Part shown: positions 57,140 through 64,000 of the stretch, in pieces
Numbering within the stretch: position 1 is the stretch's first letter
Layout: the number at the start of each line of letters is the position of its first letter
Origin: Bacteroides caecigallinarum
Lineage (GTDB): Bacteria; Bacteroidota; Bacteroidia; Bacteroidales; Bacteroidaceae
NCBI RefSeq assembly: GCF_016902295.1
Contig: NZ_JACJLQ010000003.1
Span: 59,123-123,122, forward strand
DNA: 64,000 nt
Direction: 5' to 3'
The notes under the pieces: generated by a model
The model's database searches: none
What the model was told of the DNA's origin: nothing
The model's input: the letters and a program-made list of their open reading frames with translations, nothing else
Made by a program: the position numbers and the translations under genes

Positions 57140-58369
57140 TTAGAGAACAAGTTTCAAGTCTTTGGTCGCCTCGATGTATTTGTCCATGTCTTCAAACAGC
57201 TTTTTCGGAGTGACACGGGCATAGACTTGGGGCGTGGTTATATCGGAGTGACCAAGCATCCGGCTGATGGTTTCAATCGGCACTCCGGCTTCCAGCGTAA
57301 TCAGCGAGGCGAAGGAGTGGCGTGCCTGATGGTAGCACAAGGTGCTGCTTATCCCTGCGAGGACGGCAAGGGATTTCATATGCCGGCGGAGGTTCGGATG
57401 GTATACCATCGGGAACAGCGTCGGGCGGTTGTCATCATGGTATTTCTCAATTAGGGCGAGGGCTTCCGGCAGCAGCTTCACGCTCGCCCGAAGCTCGTTC
57501 TTCTGGCGGCGGTATTTAAGCCACAGGTTGCCCTCATCGTCCGTATAGAGGTTCTCACGGGTGACGCTCACCGCATCCGCATAGGCAGTGCCGGTATAGC
57601 AGGCAAACAGAAAAAGGTCACGTACAAGGATGTGCGTGGTGCGCCATGCGGGTATCTCCACGTCACGGATTTTCTCGAAGTCCTCACGGCTCAACGCCCT
57701 CGGTGTACGCTCTGTCTTTTGCGGTAAGGTGAAATTTGCAAAGAAGCATCTTTCCGCATACCCCTCCTTGTAGGCGATGCGGCATACCTTTTTCAAGATA
57801 GCAAGATAGTGGCGCACGGTATCCACCGCCAAGCCTTTCACGTCCATGACATAATTCTGGTAATCGTGGATGAACTGTTCGGAAAGCTGCCCGAAAGCGA
57901 TGTCCTTCGTCTTGAACTGCCACTCGATGAACTCGCCCAATGTCCTTCTCATGTAGTAATAGCCGGGGTAGGTTCCTTTGGCACGGTCGATGCCTATACG
58001 GGCTTTCAAGTCCTCGCAGATGCGGTCGGTCATCCTCAGCAGGGTCATCTGCGTATCCATACTGCCTTGGAACAAGTCCTTGACCGCCGTTGCGTCAAAG
58101 TCCTGCCTACGCTCCACCAACGTATCAAATGCCGCATTGACCGCAAGCAGCAACTTGTCCAGTTTCGCGTTGGTTTCCACCGCCTCGCGGCTCTTGCCGT
58201 CCAGACGGCTTTCCCTTGCGTTCCACAACTCCGGCTTGCACGACAGCTTGCATCCGAACTGCGCCATCGTACGGTTCACCGTTATCCTTCCCATTATCGG
58301 GGCTTTGCCCGACTTGTCCGTTCCGCTCTTTTTCAGGTAGAGCAGCACCTTGAATTTTTCAACTTTCAT
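57140..58369 (-). CDS. Tyrosine recombinase (IntDOT-like, no first Arg), proximal gene
   Basis: 409 residues. Arm-binding N-terminus (VLLYLKKSGTDKSGKAPIMGRITVN), core domain, catalytic domain with ACYTGTAYADAVSV (Arg I position altered), CYHQARHSFASLI, MLGHSDITTPQVYARV. It is the first gene of the recombinase operon and nearest to the right end of E2 (58658), as expected for an integrase next to its attachment site. It is only distantly like its neighbour, so this is a pair, not a recent duplication. Confidence 0.87.
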   Translation of the reverse strand: MKVEKFKVLLYLKKSGTDKSGKAPIMGRITVNRTMAQFGCKLSCKPELWNARESRLDGKSREAVETNAKLDKLLLAVNAAFDTLVERRQDFDATAVKDLFQGSMDTQMTLLRMTDRICEDLKARIGIDRAKGTYPGYYYMRRTLGEFIEWQFKTKDIAFGQLSEQFIHDYQNYVMDVKGLAVDTVRHYLAILKKVCRIAYKEGYAERCFFANFTLPQKTERTPRALSREDFEKIRDVEIPAWRTTHILVRDLFLFACYTGTAYADAVSVTRENLYTDDEGNLWLKYRRQKNELRASVKLLPEALALIEKYHDDNRPTLFPMVYHPNLRRHMKSLAVLAGISSTLCYHQARHSFASLITLEAGVPIETISRMLGHSDITTPQVYARVTPKKLFEDMDKYIEATKDLKLVL

Positions 58370-58480
58370 ACGCTTACTGTTTTTGTCGCAAAATTAACTT
58401 ATGAGTAAGCGTCCATTGATTTGCAGAACGGTGCGTATCGGCGCAATCGGCACGGGCTTGCAACAATTTCATTTTCCGTG

Positions 58481-58627
58481 CGTTACCTGTCCTTGCTTCG
58501 GTAACTGACGGCTAACGGCTTGGTAACTGAAATGGCTCAATGTTCCGCACTTCGTTGCGTTTCCGGCATTTGGCAGAATAATGAAAAACCGCTCATTTCA
58601 AACGGGTTACGTTTTGTTGTTACCTGT
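58481..58627. repeat. GGTAAC/GTTACC motif cluster at the right end of E2
   Basis: CGTTACCTGT (58481-58490), GGTAACTGA (58500-58508), GGTAACTGA again (58522-58530) and GTTACCTGT (58619-58627). The first is the exact inverse of 44310-44319 at the other end. The 58370-58657 region has no gene and looks like recombinase-binding DNA. Confidence 0.65.
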
Positions 58628-58657
58628 TTGCTGACGGCTGCTTTGTGGGTTCTGTTC

Positions 58658-58828
58658 CATTGCGCCCGTCACTCATTCGCCGTGAATATCCTCAACAATG
58701 GGGCGAACATCAAGACGGTTGCCAGCCTGCTCGGGCATAGCGGACTGAAACATACGGAGAAATACACCCGTGCGGTGGATAAATTGAAAGAGGAGGCGAT
58801 AAACAGCCTGCCGGAATTAAAGTTTTAA
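58658..58828 (+). pseudogene. E1 tyrosine integrase, C-terminal part
   Basis: Reading from the CAT codon at 58658: HCARHSFAVNILNNG, IKTVASLLGHSGLKHTEKYTRAVDKL, ending at 58828. It supplies HxxR, the second His and the catalytic Tyr of the integrase whose N-terminal part ends at 44244 in HISWH. It has no start codon of its own; upstream codons are E2 sequence. Confidence 0.88.
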
Positions 58829-58840
58829 CCATAAAAGACT

Positions 58841-58848
58841 TACCTTTG
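58841..58848 (+). promoter_or_regulatory. -7 element of the YhcG-like gene, very short leader
   Basis: TACCTTTG lies only 5 bases before the ATG at 58854, so the mRNA would be leaderless or nearly so. Confidence 0.55.
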
Positions 58849-58853
58849 CAATT

Positions 58854-59627
58854 ATGGACTTTGAAGCATTAGTAAAACATATCAGCACGATGCAAAGCAC
58901 GTTGCAGGCGCAAGCCGCACACGCTGTAAACCTCGCCCTGACTGCCCGCAATTGGCTCATGGACTGCTATATCGTGGAGTTTGAGCAAAACGGTGAAGAC
59001 CGTGCCGCATACGGCGAACAACTGTTGAAGAAACTGGAACAGCGGTTGAATGTCAAAGGACTGAACGAGCGCAGCGGATTGTCGAAAAACAAAGAAGCCT
59101 TATCTGCTTTGGTGCAACGGCAAGCCATGCCGCTGCAGCCCAAAGACATTATTAACACGCCCGTTACGTTGGAGTTCTTGGGATTGAACGACCGTGCTTT
59201 GGTAACGGAAAACGACTTGGAGCAATCCATTCTGGACAACCTGCAACGCTTCCTGTTGGAAATGGGACATGGCTTCTGCTTCGAAGCACGCCAAAAGAGA
59301 ATCCTGATAGACGGGGATTATTTCTTTGCCGACCTCGTGTTTTACCACCGCATTTTGAAATGCCATGTCATCGTGGAATTGAAGATAGACAAGTTCCGCA
59401 ACGAATACGCTTCGCAACTGAACCTATATCTTAACTACTTCAAGGCGAAAGTGATGCAACCCGACGACAATCCGCCTGTCGGCATCCTGCTTTGCACCGA
59501 GAAGGGCGACACGTTGGTAAAATACGCCACTGCCGGATTAGACCCGAACATCTTCGTGCAAAAGTATATGATAGAACTTCCCACTGAAGAGGAAATTAAG
59601 AAGTTCATTTCAACTGCAAACTATTAG
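58854..59627 (+). CDS. YhcG/DUF1016 PDDEXK nuclease-like protein with internal deletion
   Basis: 257 residues against about 350 for the family. The N-terminal DUF1016 part (FEALVKHISTMQSTLQAQAAHAVNLALTARNWL) runs to RLNVKGLNER near residue 73 and then jumps straight to SGLSKNKEALSALVQRQ. The stretch normally between them, roughly 100 residues, is missing in frame. The C-terminal PDDEXK fold is intact: GDYFFADLVFYHRIL (Asp) and CHVIVELKIDKF (E-x-K). It could be a trimmed variant or a defective gene. It lies 26 bases after the integrase remnant. Confidence 0.8.
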   Translation: MDFEALVKHISTMQSTLQAQAAHAVNLALTARNWLMDCYIVEFEQNGEDRAAYGEQLLKKLEQRLNVKGLNERSGLSKNKEALSALVQRQAMPLQPKDIINTPVTLEFLGLNDRALVTENDLEQSILDNLQRFLLEMGHGFCFEARQKRILIDGDYFFADLVFYHRILKCHVIVELKIDKFRNEYASQLNLYLNYFKAKVMQPDDNPPVGILLCTEKGDTLVKYATAGLDPNIFVQKYMIELPTEEEIKKFISTANY

Positions 59628-59642
59628 CAATAAAAAACACTA

Positions 59643-59683
59643 CTGGCGAAAAGAAGGAAAGCCATTCTTTCTCTTTTCGCCAG
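59643..59683. terminator. Terminator between the YhcG-like gene and kup
   Basis: A perfect 12-bp stem, CTGGCGAAAAGA (59643-59654) with TCTTTTCGCCAG (59672-59683), between convergent genes. Confidence 0.8.
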
Positions 59684-59705
59684 CACGTTTATTACTGCCA
59701 ACAAG

Positions 59706-59754
59706 AATAGGTTTAGGTTAGTTTGGATGTATATACAAAAGACAGAACTAAACC
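59706..59754. repeat. TATATA-centred palindromic site 1 of E1
   Basis: GGTTTAG and AACTAAACC arms flank a GTATATAC centre. Its left 31 bases match, inverted, 62775-62805 at 25 of 31 positions. Confidence 0.6.
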
Positions 59755-59785
59755 GTAAATGCAGACGATAATTATAGCAAGTCAC

Positions 59786-61801
59786 TTATGATACATTCTG
59801 TTCTTCCAAGACTATATTAGCATCATTATCGCATTTTTCAGGCTTAATCCGCTCTATACGACGAATATGTTTTGCCCTATTAGCTATAATTAACGGTACA
59901 CGCTCGACAACAACAACCGATGTGTCAAGCCCCAACGCACTCGGTTCTCCAATGCCTATCTTTCTAATTAAGGCATAAAGGCTCATCAGCAAATTTTGTC
60001 GGCGGTTACGGGAATCTTCAGGATAATATATCCGGTGGATAATAATAAAGCGAAAATCACCCGGTATGCCATTCTTATGCAATGAAGGATAAGAGCTTGT
60101 TAGTTCTACTTCACCATCCGCAACAAGGTCATCAACTACTTGTCGTAAATAAAGGCTCACTCGCGGTTCTATACGAAAACCTATACGCATGGTTATACTA
60201 AACAATGTCCCTTTTATTAATGTGGAACAATTATATTCAAGTGTGTCTGGTGTATCCACAAATTCAAGGTTAATAAGCCAATAATGATCTGCCCGTTTAG
60301 GCTGCTTATTAATTATGGAATACAACAATTTATCGTCCACACAACCTTCTTTGTCTGCATGATTCACATAGACAAGATTAGAAGCATATTTGGATATGCT
60401 TTCGTCCGCCTTAATATCAGAAATAATGTTGTAGTATTCACTTAACCGTTTGGAAGACATATGTTTTCGACGAATTTTGTTGGCACTTACCCATACAAAC
60501 ATGATAAAACATAATAATCCACCTATTAACAGCGTAAACCAACCTCCGACCATAAATTTGGACAGGTTTGCAGCAAGGAAAATACCTTCAATAACACAAT
60601 ATCCGCCGACAAACAGTATTGATAGAATGCGTGGAATGTTATGCATATGCAAATAGAATCCCAACAACAATGTTGTCATCAACATTGTAATAGTTATGGC
60701 AAGTCCATAAGCGGCTTCCATGTGGGTGGAATCTCGAAACAACAATATAGTAAATATTACTCCAATATACATTACAAGGTTTACCATTGGAATAAATGAC
60801 TGACCTTTTACGTTGGTAGGGTGCTTAATACGCATACGAGGCCAGAAATTCAAGTTCATAGCTTCACTCAATATGGAAAATGAACCGCTTATTAGAGCTT
60901 GGCTCGCAACAATAGCTGCCCCGGTAGCCATTGCTATGGAAAACAACAGTATTTCTTGTGGCATGATTGAATAAAATGGGTTCACTGTACCTTCTGCACT
61001 TTCCGGATGATGCAATACCCACGCTCCTTGCCCCAAATAATTTAGAATAAGCATCACCTTTACAAATATCCAACTGACCGTAATATTTCGTCTGCCACAG
61101 TGCCCTAAATCAGAGTATAAGGCTTCTGCACCAGTGGTACACAAGAAAACGGCACCCAATATCAGAAACCAGTGGGGGGATTCCACTAATAACCGTATGG
61201 CATAGTAAGGATTGAATGCCTTGAATACTTGAGGATAGGAAGTCAGACTGATAGCTCCGGCGATTCCAAGAAGCAGGAACCAAAGTAGCATAAATATGCC
61301 AAATGACCGTCCTATATTTTCTGTACCAAAACGCTGAACGAAAAATATAATGGTAATAATGGTCAGTGTAATAGGAATCACAGGCAGATGCGGACTGATA
61401 CTTTCAAGTCCTTCTATGGCAGTTGTGACCGTAATGGCTGGAGTGATAATACCATCAGCAAGCAAAGTGCTCGCACCGATAATGGCAATGATGTAAATCC
61501 ACCTTCTTCTGTGGCGGCGTAAAAGGGCATAAAGCGCAAGTATGCCACCCTCCCCGTTATTGTCGGCACGGAGAGCCACCAGCACATATTTCACCGTAGT
61601 CTGAAGAGTAAGCGTCCATATGATACAAGACAATGCGCCTAAAACATAATTTTCATCAAGAGCTTCTCCAGTATGAATGATGGCTTTCATAACATAGAGT
61701 GGCGATGTTCCAATGTCACCAAAAACAATACCCAATGTGATGAGTAACCCGGCAAATCCAAGTTTATGTTGAATATTGCCTTCTTTTGATAAGTTTGCCA
61801 T
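59786..61801 (-). CDS. kup: KUP family potassium transporter
   Basis: 671 residues from the ATG at 61801. A longer in-frame start at 61855 lies inside the promoter motif (61853-61860) and is rejected. About 12 membrane segments, then a soluble C-terminal domain. The first segment shows GIVFGDIGTSPLYVMKA, the KUP signature, and ADNNGEGGILALYALLRR follows. It takes up potassium with protons. Its place inside mobile DNA, alone and convergent with the nuclease gene, marks it as cargo. Confidence 0.93.
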   Translation of the reverse strand: MANLSKEGNIQHKLGFAGLLITLGIVFGDIGTSPLYVMKAIIHTGEALDENYVLGALSCIIWTLTLQTTVKYVLVALRADNNGEGGILALYALLRRHRRRWIYIIAIIGASTLLADGIITPAITVTTAIEGLESISPHLPVIPITLTIITIIFFVQRFGTENIGRSFGIFMLLWFLLLGIAGAISLTSYPQVFKAFNPYYAIRLLVESPHWFLILGAVFLCTTGAEALYSDLGHCGRRNITVSWIFVKVMLILNYLGQGAWVLHHPESAEGTVNPFYSIMPQEILLFSIAMATGAAIVASQALISGSFSILSEAMNLNFWPRMRIKHPTNVKGQSFIPMVNLVMYIGVIFTILLFRDSTHMEAAYGLAITITMLMTTLLLGFYLHMHNIPRILSILFVGGYCVIEGIFLAANLSKFMVGGWFTLLIGGLLCFIMFVWVSANKIRRKHMSSKRLSEYYNIISDIKADESISKYASNLVYVNHADKEGCVDDKLLYSIINKQPKRADHYWLINLEFVDTPDTLEYNCSTLIKGTLFSITMRIGFRIEPRVSLYLRQVVDDLVADGEVELTSSYPSLHKNGIPGDFRFIIIHRIYYPEDSRNRRQNLLMSLYALIRKIGIGEPSALGLDTSVVVVERVPLIIANRAKHIRRIERIKPEKCDNDANIVLEEQNVS

Positions 61802-61852
61802 AAAAAAAGTAGTTTTTTGTTCTACATATATTTGTTTTCCTTTTAAGCGGCG

Positions 61853-61860
61853 CAAATATA
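61853..61860 (-). promoter_or_regulatory. -7 element of kup; fixes its start
   Basis: Minus-strand TATATTTG, about 52 bases before the ATG at 61801. Confidence 0.55.
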
Positions 61861-62032
61861 AAATAAAATCTTAACAATAAGATTTCACTTTTCTTTTTTC
61901 GTGAAAAATATCATATAAACCTTGACGATGGTCAAGGCTTGTCTAAAAAAATAGTCTGTTTGAATTACGTATAACTATTAAACTCAAAAGCCGAAGTTAT
62001 GGGACTTATCCTTCACCTCGGTTTTTTGCTAT

Positions 62033-62373
62033 TTACTGATTTCCTAACCTATCAGCTTCCTTTTTCAACTGCTCAGCCTGCTCATTAAGCAGCTTTGCCC
62101 GTTCCAAGGCTTCCGCCTGCCTGCGGCAACGTTCCTCAAAATCTAGTACCGAATCCGTCAGGTTGCGGATAAAACGCTCGTCCCGCTGCCACTTGAACTT
62201 ATTCTCCAGTCTTTCAAGGGTATTGGCGTCCGCTTGTCCCTGCATCAGCAGATAACGGTATTTCATGTCGTTGTCCTGCAACTGCCCCATCCGTTCAGCC
62301 AGACGGACATTCAGGAACAGGGACGTGGCACAGACAATCAGACCTGCCGAAAAGAAAAACTGACCGGGCGGAC
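62033..62373 (-). pseudogene. C-terminal remnant of an unrecognised mobilisation-region membrane protein
   Basis: The open frame continues upstream of the first ATG (62290) without a start: SAGLIVCATSLFLNVRLAER is a membrane helix, and MGQLQDNDMKYRYLLMQ plus a coiled-coil tail (RRQAEALERAKLLNEQAEQLKKEADRLG) follow. It overlaps in another frame the end of the primase remnant, so the two were probably joined by a deletion. The protein family is not recognised; a start at 62290 could still yield an 85-residue product. Confidence 0.5.
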
Positions 62374-62643
62374 ATGCTGTGCCTGCTCTGCTATCCGGTT
62401 TAAGAGGTACGGCAGATGGTCGGAACAGTAAAGTTCCTGTGCCAGTGCGATGATGTTGCCGCCTTTGCCAGCCCCGAAGTCATACCATTGTTCCCGTTCT
62501 GTGTTTACTTTAAAGGATGCTTCATGTTCCTCCCTCAGTGGCGATTTGTACCATAGATTCGCTCCCTGCTGCTTGACGGGTGAATATCCCAGACTGTGCA
62601 GGTAATCGGTGATGGGTATTTTCTTTGCTTCTTCAATGTTCAT
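62338..62643 (-). pseudogene. CHC2-type primase, N-terminal remnant
   Basis: 101 residues: NIEEAKKIPITDYLHSLGYSPVKQ, LWYKSPLREEHEASFKVNTE, WYDFGAGKGGNIIALAQEL. This is the start of Bacteroides CHC2/Toprim primases of roughly 300 residues. Similarity stops after HVRPVSFSF, where the frame runs into the next remnant and ends. The Toprim part and presumably a relaxase gene, normally next, are missing. Confidence 0.75.
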
Positions 62644-62687
62644 AATGCAAACTTTTTAGTGGATGATGAATAATTGGGAAGTGTACC

Positions 62688-62732
62688 AGTCCGGTTTAGA
62701 CCTTCATATATACGCCCGTACTGTACCGGACT
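62688..62732. repeat. TATATA-centred palindromic site 2 of E1
   Basis: AGTCCGGT (62688-62695) and ACCGGACT (62725-62732) flank an ATATATAC centre, between the primase and RepA-like genes. Confidence 0.6.
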
Positions 62733-62774
62733 TGATTGCCGGGAGTGACGGGAAACGGGAAGTCTGTTCCCCTT

Positions 62775-62805
62775 ATATATATGTCCGAACTAAACCAAAC
62801 CTATT
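62775..62805. repeat. TATATA-centred site 3 of E1, inverted copy of site 1
   Basis: TATATATG then GAACTAAACC and AAACCTATT; 25 of 31 positions match site 1 in reverse. Confidence 0.6.
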
Positions 62806-63879
62806 TTAGTAGTGAAAATCGGGATTGTAACGGTATCCCTTTCCTTCCTTTACAATCATACGCTTGTTCACGAGGAACGTGTTCAATGCCACGAGGACAT
62901 TGCGTCCCCGCTCGTAGCCGATGCTTGCATAGCCCTGCTTCAACGCCTGTATGACGTTGGAATAGCCCTGCACGGTGCGCTTGCCGAAACCGTTTTCCAA
63001 CGCCGTGCGGTGCTGCTGTTCAGTCAGTTCCGTAAGCGGGAAACTTTTTTCCTGCTTGGGCTGCTGGAATACATAGCCGTCCACGACTTCGGGCAATGCG
63101 CTGTCGTTGATGCGGAAGGCGAAAGGCTCGAAGTCCCGGTCGCGTATATGTGCCGCCTTTACCTCGCTGATGTTCCCGTCCTGCGTGCTCTTGGTGATTT
63201 GCAGGACGGTTTCCGCCTTGTTGTTCAGTTCCGTGCCGATATGTCCCCTCGTATTGTCATCCCCCTTGTTCAGATGCAGCACGGTATGAATGTGCAGGTT
63301 GTATCCGCTTGACCAGCGCATGAGCAGGTTTATCAGGTCGGTCGATTCGCTGGGGCTGTTGATGTCATACATCAGGCCGCGGATGCCGTCAATGATGAGC
63401 AGCCCCACATCGGGCATGTTCTCCAGCATATACTCGATAATCCGCTTCCGCATGTCAGGGGTCTGTTCCCGAAGTACGATGAAAACAAAGTCGTCCCTGT
63501 CTTGGTCGGTCGGCAGCCCGGCAAGCCGCAGGATGCGTTCCATCACCTTGTGGCAATGGTACCTGCTCTGTTCGGTGTCCACATAAAGGATTTTCCGTTT
63601 GTCCGGAGGCAGGCACGCCGAATAGTGCAGCACCTGGTCATTGGTCAGTGCCGCTGCAACGATGGCGGAGATGTTGAACGTCTTCTTGCTTTTCGCCTTG
63701 CCTGTGGAGGCGCTGAAGTTGCCCAGCGTCCCGATGGTGGAGCCGTTCACCCAAAGGATTTCAGGCGGCACATCGTAAGTGTCCGTCACTTTCAGGCGGA
63801 TGCTTTTCCAAAGGGCAGCAAAATCTTCCTTATTCACGATGGTGTCCCCTTTAGCCTCCGTGCTTTTCTTGTTTTCCAT
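62806..63879 (-). CDS. RepA-like AAA ATPase/helicase of mobile elements
   Basis: The 357-residue protein resembles DnaB/RecA-fold RepA ATPases (AAA_25). A Walker A-like loop, GNFSASTGKAKSKKTF, lies near residue 53; Walker B is VGLLIIDGIRGLMYD; a sensor-like HTVLHLNKGDDNTRGHIGTEL follows. The C-terminal part (TELTEQQHRTALENGF to the end) looks like a winged helix. In Bacteroides elements it precedes the CHC2 primase and serves replication of the excised form, as here (162-base spacer with palindromic repeats). It is probably intact. Confidence 0.82.
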   Translation of the reverse strand: MENKKSTEAKGDTIVNKEDFAALWKSIRLKVTDTYDVPPEILWVNGSTIGTLGNFSASTGKAKSKKTFNISAIVAAALTNDQVLHYSACLPPDKRKILYVDTEQSRYHCHKVMERILRLAGLPTDQDRDDFVFIVLREQTPDMRKRIIEYMLENMPDVGLLIIDGIRGLMYDINSPSESTDLINLLMRWSSGYNLHIHTVLHLNKGDDNTRGHIGTELNNKAETVLQITKSTQDGNISEVKAAHIRDRDFEPFAFRINDSALPEVVDGYVFQQPKQEKSFPLTELTEQQHRTALENGFGKRTVQGYSNVIQALKQGYASIGYERGRNVLVALNTFLVNKRMIVKEGKGYRYNPDFHY

Positions 63880-64000
63880 GGGCTTTACTTCTTTAACCCA
63901 AGTTTGATAGCCAAAAAAAATTTTTAGTTATTTTTTAGCTGTATAATTTCACTAATCCATTGATTATCAGCTTTAGCATTTCTCAAAATTAAAATGTAGT
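63880..64000. other. AT-rich leader upstream of the RepA-like gene
   Basis: No gene is seen in the last 121 bases; they are strongly AT-rich and should hold the promoter of the minus-strand gene. Confidence 0.4.

Larger units (their letters stand above)
44245..58660. mobile_element. Nested integrative element E2 inside the E1 integrase gene
   Basis: About 14.4 kb, inserted at a CAT (His) codon that is found at both junctions (44242-44244 and 58658-58660). Two tandem tyrosine recombinases lie at its right end, with a RhuM-like gene and two HTH genes beside them. Cargo: retropepsin-like and DUF6261 genes between rteB and rteA remnants, and a TetR-controlled methyltransferase/ABC operon. No relaxase or transfer genes are present. 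G+C is visibly higher than in the chromosome in the recombinase part. Exact ends are inferred from the interrupted reading frame. Confidence 0.8.
42916..64000 (+). mobile_element. Outer integrative element E1, left part (extends beyond window)
   Basis: Everything to the right of about 42,920 is accessory: a Bacteroides-type integrase at the left edge, YhcG-like nuclease, kup, primase and RepA-like genes. The left limit is estimated; a GTACC/GGTAC-flanked sequence at 42927-42943 is a possible attachment site but no second copy is in the window. The integrase is broken, so E1 is probably fixed in place unless helped in trans. A 14.4-kb element, E2, is nested in it. Confidence 0.7.

Noticed and set aside
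61802..61855. Longer N-terminus for kup
   Set aside because: The start at 61855 overlaps the TATATTTG promoter element and the added residues are not KUP-like.

Overview
The window looks like Bacteroidales chromosome (Bacteroidaceae-like; species not determinable by eye). Support comes from promoters of the Bacteroidetes type (TAnnTTTG near -7, TTG about 20 bases upstream), few Shine-Dalgarno sites, an AT-rich backbone, GH3-family and Ig-like lipoprotein genes, and at the right Bacteroides-type integrases and rteA/rteB remnants.

Left half (1-42,765), core chromosome. It holds the start of a membrane protein (1-59), mtnN-luxS (SAH recycling and AI-2), rpsO divergent from bipA, then envelope glycan genes. 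The first glycan group is a UDP-glucuronate 4-epimerase and a tight GT2 - duplicated LABN - GT83 operon, the layout of a polyprenyl-phosphate-sugar lipid A modification route. The second is a galactofuranose/phospho-glycan group (Gtf3-like GT, Stealth, LpxL-like acyltransferase, GT2, glf). Next come a GH2 beta-galactosidase, a lytic transglycosylase, a DUF3108 protein, an Ig-like lipoprotein, a GH3-family protein and pfkA. The long minus-strand information-processing cluster runs rpsU-xer-hpf-tRNA(Thr,Tyr,Gly,Thr)-tuf-tRNA(Trp)-secE-nusG-rplK-rplA-rplJ-rplL-rpoB-rpoC. An aminopeptidase P, a DMT transporter and a flavodoxin/ferredoxin protein close the core region.

Right part (about 42,900-64,000), mobile DNA with two nested elements. 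The outer element (E1) starts near 42,920 and runs past the window. It has a tyrosine integrase, a YhcG-like nuclease, a Kup potassium transporter, a truncated CHC2 primase and a RepA-like ATPase. Its integrase is split at the HxxR catalytic motif: the N-terminal part ends at 44,244 and the C-terminal part resumes at 58,658. The intervening 14.4 kb is a second element (E2). E2 carries rteB and rteA remnants on either side of a retropepsin-like gene and a DUF6261 gene, an ABC importer-like pair interleaved with two methyltransferases under a TetR regulator, two HTH/excisionase-like genes, a RhuM-like gene and two tandem tyrosine recombinases at its right end.

Both elements look decayed. E1's integrase is interrupted and frameshifted, its primase/mobilisation region carries a deletion, and its YhcG gene has an in-frame internal deletion. 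E2 has no transfer genes. The most unusual sequence structures are four consecutive hairpins presenting GTTACY (45,290-45,383), GGTAAC motifs at both E2 ends, a 41-bp tandem repeat before the DUF6261 gene, and TATATA-centred palindromes in E1.
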